Assembly (NCBI GenBank): GCA_963920665.1
Contig: OY987272.1
Coordinates: forward strand, 14,637,001-14,701,000
Length of the DNA stretch: 64,000 bases
DNA from: Straminergon stramineum
Taxonomy: Eukaryota > Streptophyta > Bryopsida > Hypnales > Calliergonaceae
Direction of reading: 5' to 3'
The stretch's first letter is position 1; the number at the start of each line of letters is the position of its first letter. The notes under the pieces are model-generated. The model was not told the DNA's origin and ran no database searches. It worked only from the letters and a program-made list of their open reading frames with translations. This document shows positions 62,029 through 64,000 of the stretch, piece after piece. The position numbers and the translations under genes are program-made.

Positions 62029-63133
62029 TTTGATGGATGAAATGAAAGTTATACAATAGAACCTCTCTAAAGCAATAAGATTGGGACTGGGCTTGACACA
62101 TAAGATAAGATAGGTTAACACATTAGGGAGGGGCATGATCTTTGTATGTGTTCATATTGTTAAGTCAGGACCAACAATCAATGCAGTCTGACAAAACTTC
62201 TTGAATTAGGGCAGATATTCTGTAACTAGACTGAGCAATCCAGACATGTAATACCACGACATAATATGTAAAGCTAATTCTCAACTCAATTTGTAATATC
62301 TTTTATAAAAAAAATAAAACATGAAAGGTCGATTGCCGACAAACAACATTGGAATTGGCATTACCATTATTTTTTCAAAAAAGAGCACAGGAGCTCGGTG
62401 AAAAACTGAACGTAATCCATCCACTCCTTGATTCAATCTAAGACAACAACGATGCAAAATGGAAGCAACTGACAAAACACAATTGTATACAACCTGTAGA
62501 CGCACAAAGCCACTTCGCAACCAGTCAAACTCTAGACAATAGAGATCCATAAGCCTTGCGCCCTTGCATTCATCAAACTCACTCCGCACAAGCACATACT
62601 CGCACAACCAATATCCACAATGCCACGTCACAGGTATTCACAAAGCTACCGAAGCAGTTCGATCGTAAAGGAGTAGACACAGACAATGCCTCGAATTCAA
62701 TAGCTCCAATGTCAAGCATTTAAAATGATTTCCGAATACACCACCAGCACATGGCCTGAACATTGTACATCGCGGAGGTTGTGCCTCCGGCATATCAATG
62801 ACCTAAACTAACCGATCAGCGCGTGACCAGCCTCAGGTTTATGCTGGAGGGACCAAAATTCTCGACGGATTATCATGCTCAGTATTGATTGCGGTATACT
62901 GCGACCAACCAGATCTGTCCAAACGGACTGCTCTCAAGCCTCCTCGTCCGAGATCTGAGAGCTGTGTACCTGAATGGGAGGAAGGGCCTCGGTTTAGGGT
63001 TATAGTAGAAGGCAAACCAGCTGCGATCTCACCCCGACCTGCCGAGGGCTCTCAACGTCCCATGTAGTGGAGGAAGGCGTGATCAAAACCACACTCCCTC
63101 AAATCAGAAGCGAGACGACAGAGTCTCATTTCC
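62029..63133. other. 3' flank of the PPR-SMR gene
   Basis: The part nearest 63.1 kb likely holds the 3' untranslated region of the minus-strand gene. A 116-codon minus-strand frame at 62281-62631 has no recognised similarity and no supporting splice context. Confidence 0.4.
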
Positions 63134-63840
63134 CTACGTCGTCGCATCTGCCAACTGGGCTTCCTTCAAGGACAACAATCCGAGGTCAGGAAGCCGATTC
63201 CACTGCGGATTCGACTTGATGATCGCGTCCCTCAGCGTCAGCAGCTTCGACGTCCTGGGATCCCCGAGCCACGCCCGCACGATGTGGCCCGCGCACACCA
63301 GACGCCCTTCATTGTATCTACCCACTTGGAACGGGGCCTTGATCTCCTGCAACCTCGACTCCACCGCTCGTTTCACGGTGCTGACGCCGGCCACTTTGCT
63401 GTGCTTGCCCCAACCGGTCAAAATACTGTCCCCACCACACAAAACGCCACAAACATCAGTGCGGGCTGCATCGTCGTCAAACAGGCTTCTACAGCAATTC
63501 TCACACACGGCTCTCACAACGAACGAAACAGATCAAAGATTCGGCTAAAAGATAGCGACTCGCATACCGACCTGCAATCACTGAACCCTAAACCCTACCA
63601 CCCCAAAGGTAATCACCATTACATACCTGAGAACTCTGGGCAAGTCGTGACCTTCCCACACCAAGTCTCTCAGATCCAGAAGCCAAACGTGGAGCATGGC
63701 TTGAGCTGCACCGACAGACATCAGGTGCAGGTCCAGACAAAACTGCTGCTCGGACCGCCACCACGCGTTCTCCCACACCTGCCGCCGCTTCGCAGCAACC
63801 ACCACCTTCTGAGCTCCCTCCCTCTGTTTCGCCAAGCACA
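63134..63840 (-). CDS. PPR-SMR protein, GUN1-like (C-terminal exons, partial)
   Basis: Two exons of a minus-strand gene are visible. The last is 63425-63134 with its stop codon. The previous one ends at 63627, after a 201-bp intron with GTATGT donor and CAG acceptor. Joined, they read [39 protein letters not shown] and [20 protein letters not shown]. This is the SMR domain of land-plant PPR-SMR proteins: LDLH is SMR motif 1 and TGWGKHS motif 2. The sequence is closest in memory to GUN1, a chloroplast protein of plastid-to-nucleus signalling. The PPR repeats would lie beyond the window's right edge. The 5' end of the earlier exon is not fixed (AG acceptors occur at about 63810 and 63825), and further short exons may lie at 63.88-64.0 kb. 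GUN1 orthology needs the missing N-terminus. Confidence 0.82.
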
Positions 63841-64000
63841 AAAAACTTCAGTCGCGGGACTCATTCGAGCAACCAGGTAAAAACTTTAAATTCGTTACCT
63901 CAAGACTCACTAGCCAGCGAGGACACAGCGTCATGTGCTGCAACGCAACCACCTCATCCAAACCTAAATAACAAATCAACCCTAAACCAAGCTTCCACCC

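Noticed and set aside
62281..62631. 116-codon minus-strand frame downstream of the PPR-SMR gene
   Set aside because: No family similarity; probably untranslated or intergenic DNA.
63880..64000. Possible upstream exon of the PPR-SMR gene (minus strand, DEVVALQHMTLCPRW)
   Set aside because: Open with a GT near its end, but not recognisable as PPR or SMR sequence and cut by the window edge.

Overview
This is nuclear DNA from a land plant. Genes are split by many short GT-AG introns and lie in long, AT-rich, repeat-filled intergenic DNA. The intact genes are ordinary plant genes: Elongator subunit ELP2, a CLEC16A/TT9-type FPL protein, an ENOD93-like protein and a PPR-SMR protein resembling GUN1. 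A fossil mitochondrial fragment keeps an rpl6-rps13 junction. That order, and the style of the DUF247 remnant, suggest a seedless plant, most likely a moss or another bryophyte. This placement is inference; the species cannot be read from the sequence.

Layout. 1-7.8 kb: AT-rich DNA with repeat elements. 7.8-14.7 kb: a complete 10-exon ELP2 gene (minus strand, about 844 aa), with a MITE-like element in intron 3. 15-19 kb: intergenic, ending in one element nested inside another. 19.2-20.3 kb: a GC-rich island with tandem repeats, upstream of the CLEC16A/TT9 gene. 20.3-28.6 kb: that gene (plus strand, 21 exons, about 812 aa), carrying the mitochondrial fragment in intron 13. 29.5-36.8 kb: a gene graveyard with remnants of an HDHD5/CECR5-type HAD hydrolase, a DUF247 protein and two exons of APC6/CDC16. 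37.1-39.55 kb: a 2.44-kb DNA transposon with terminal inverted repeats, an 8-bp target duplication and five internal tandem arrays. 40.7-46.4 kb and 48.9-62 kb: dense repeat elements on either side of the 4-exon ENOD93-like gene (47.06-48.46 kb). 57.829-58.028 kb: a 200-base assembly gap. 63.1 kb to the end: the last exons of the PPR-SMR gene (minus strand), cut off by the window edge.

The most striking structure is a network of at least a dozen elements of 230-1100 bp. They begin with TTAACCC and end with GGGTTAA, or near versions. The repeated TTAA edges followed by CCC fit TTAA-targeting DNA transposons (piggyBac-like, or possibly Kolobok-like). None has a recognisable transposase here. 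Several subfamilies can be separated, and at least one clear nested insertion exists. No CRISPR array, rRNA or tRNA gene was recognised. The four intact genes are unrelated housekeeping or signalling loci and do not form a pathway or operon.
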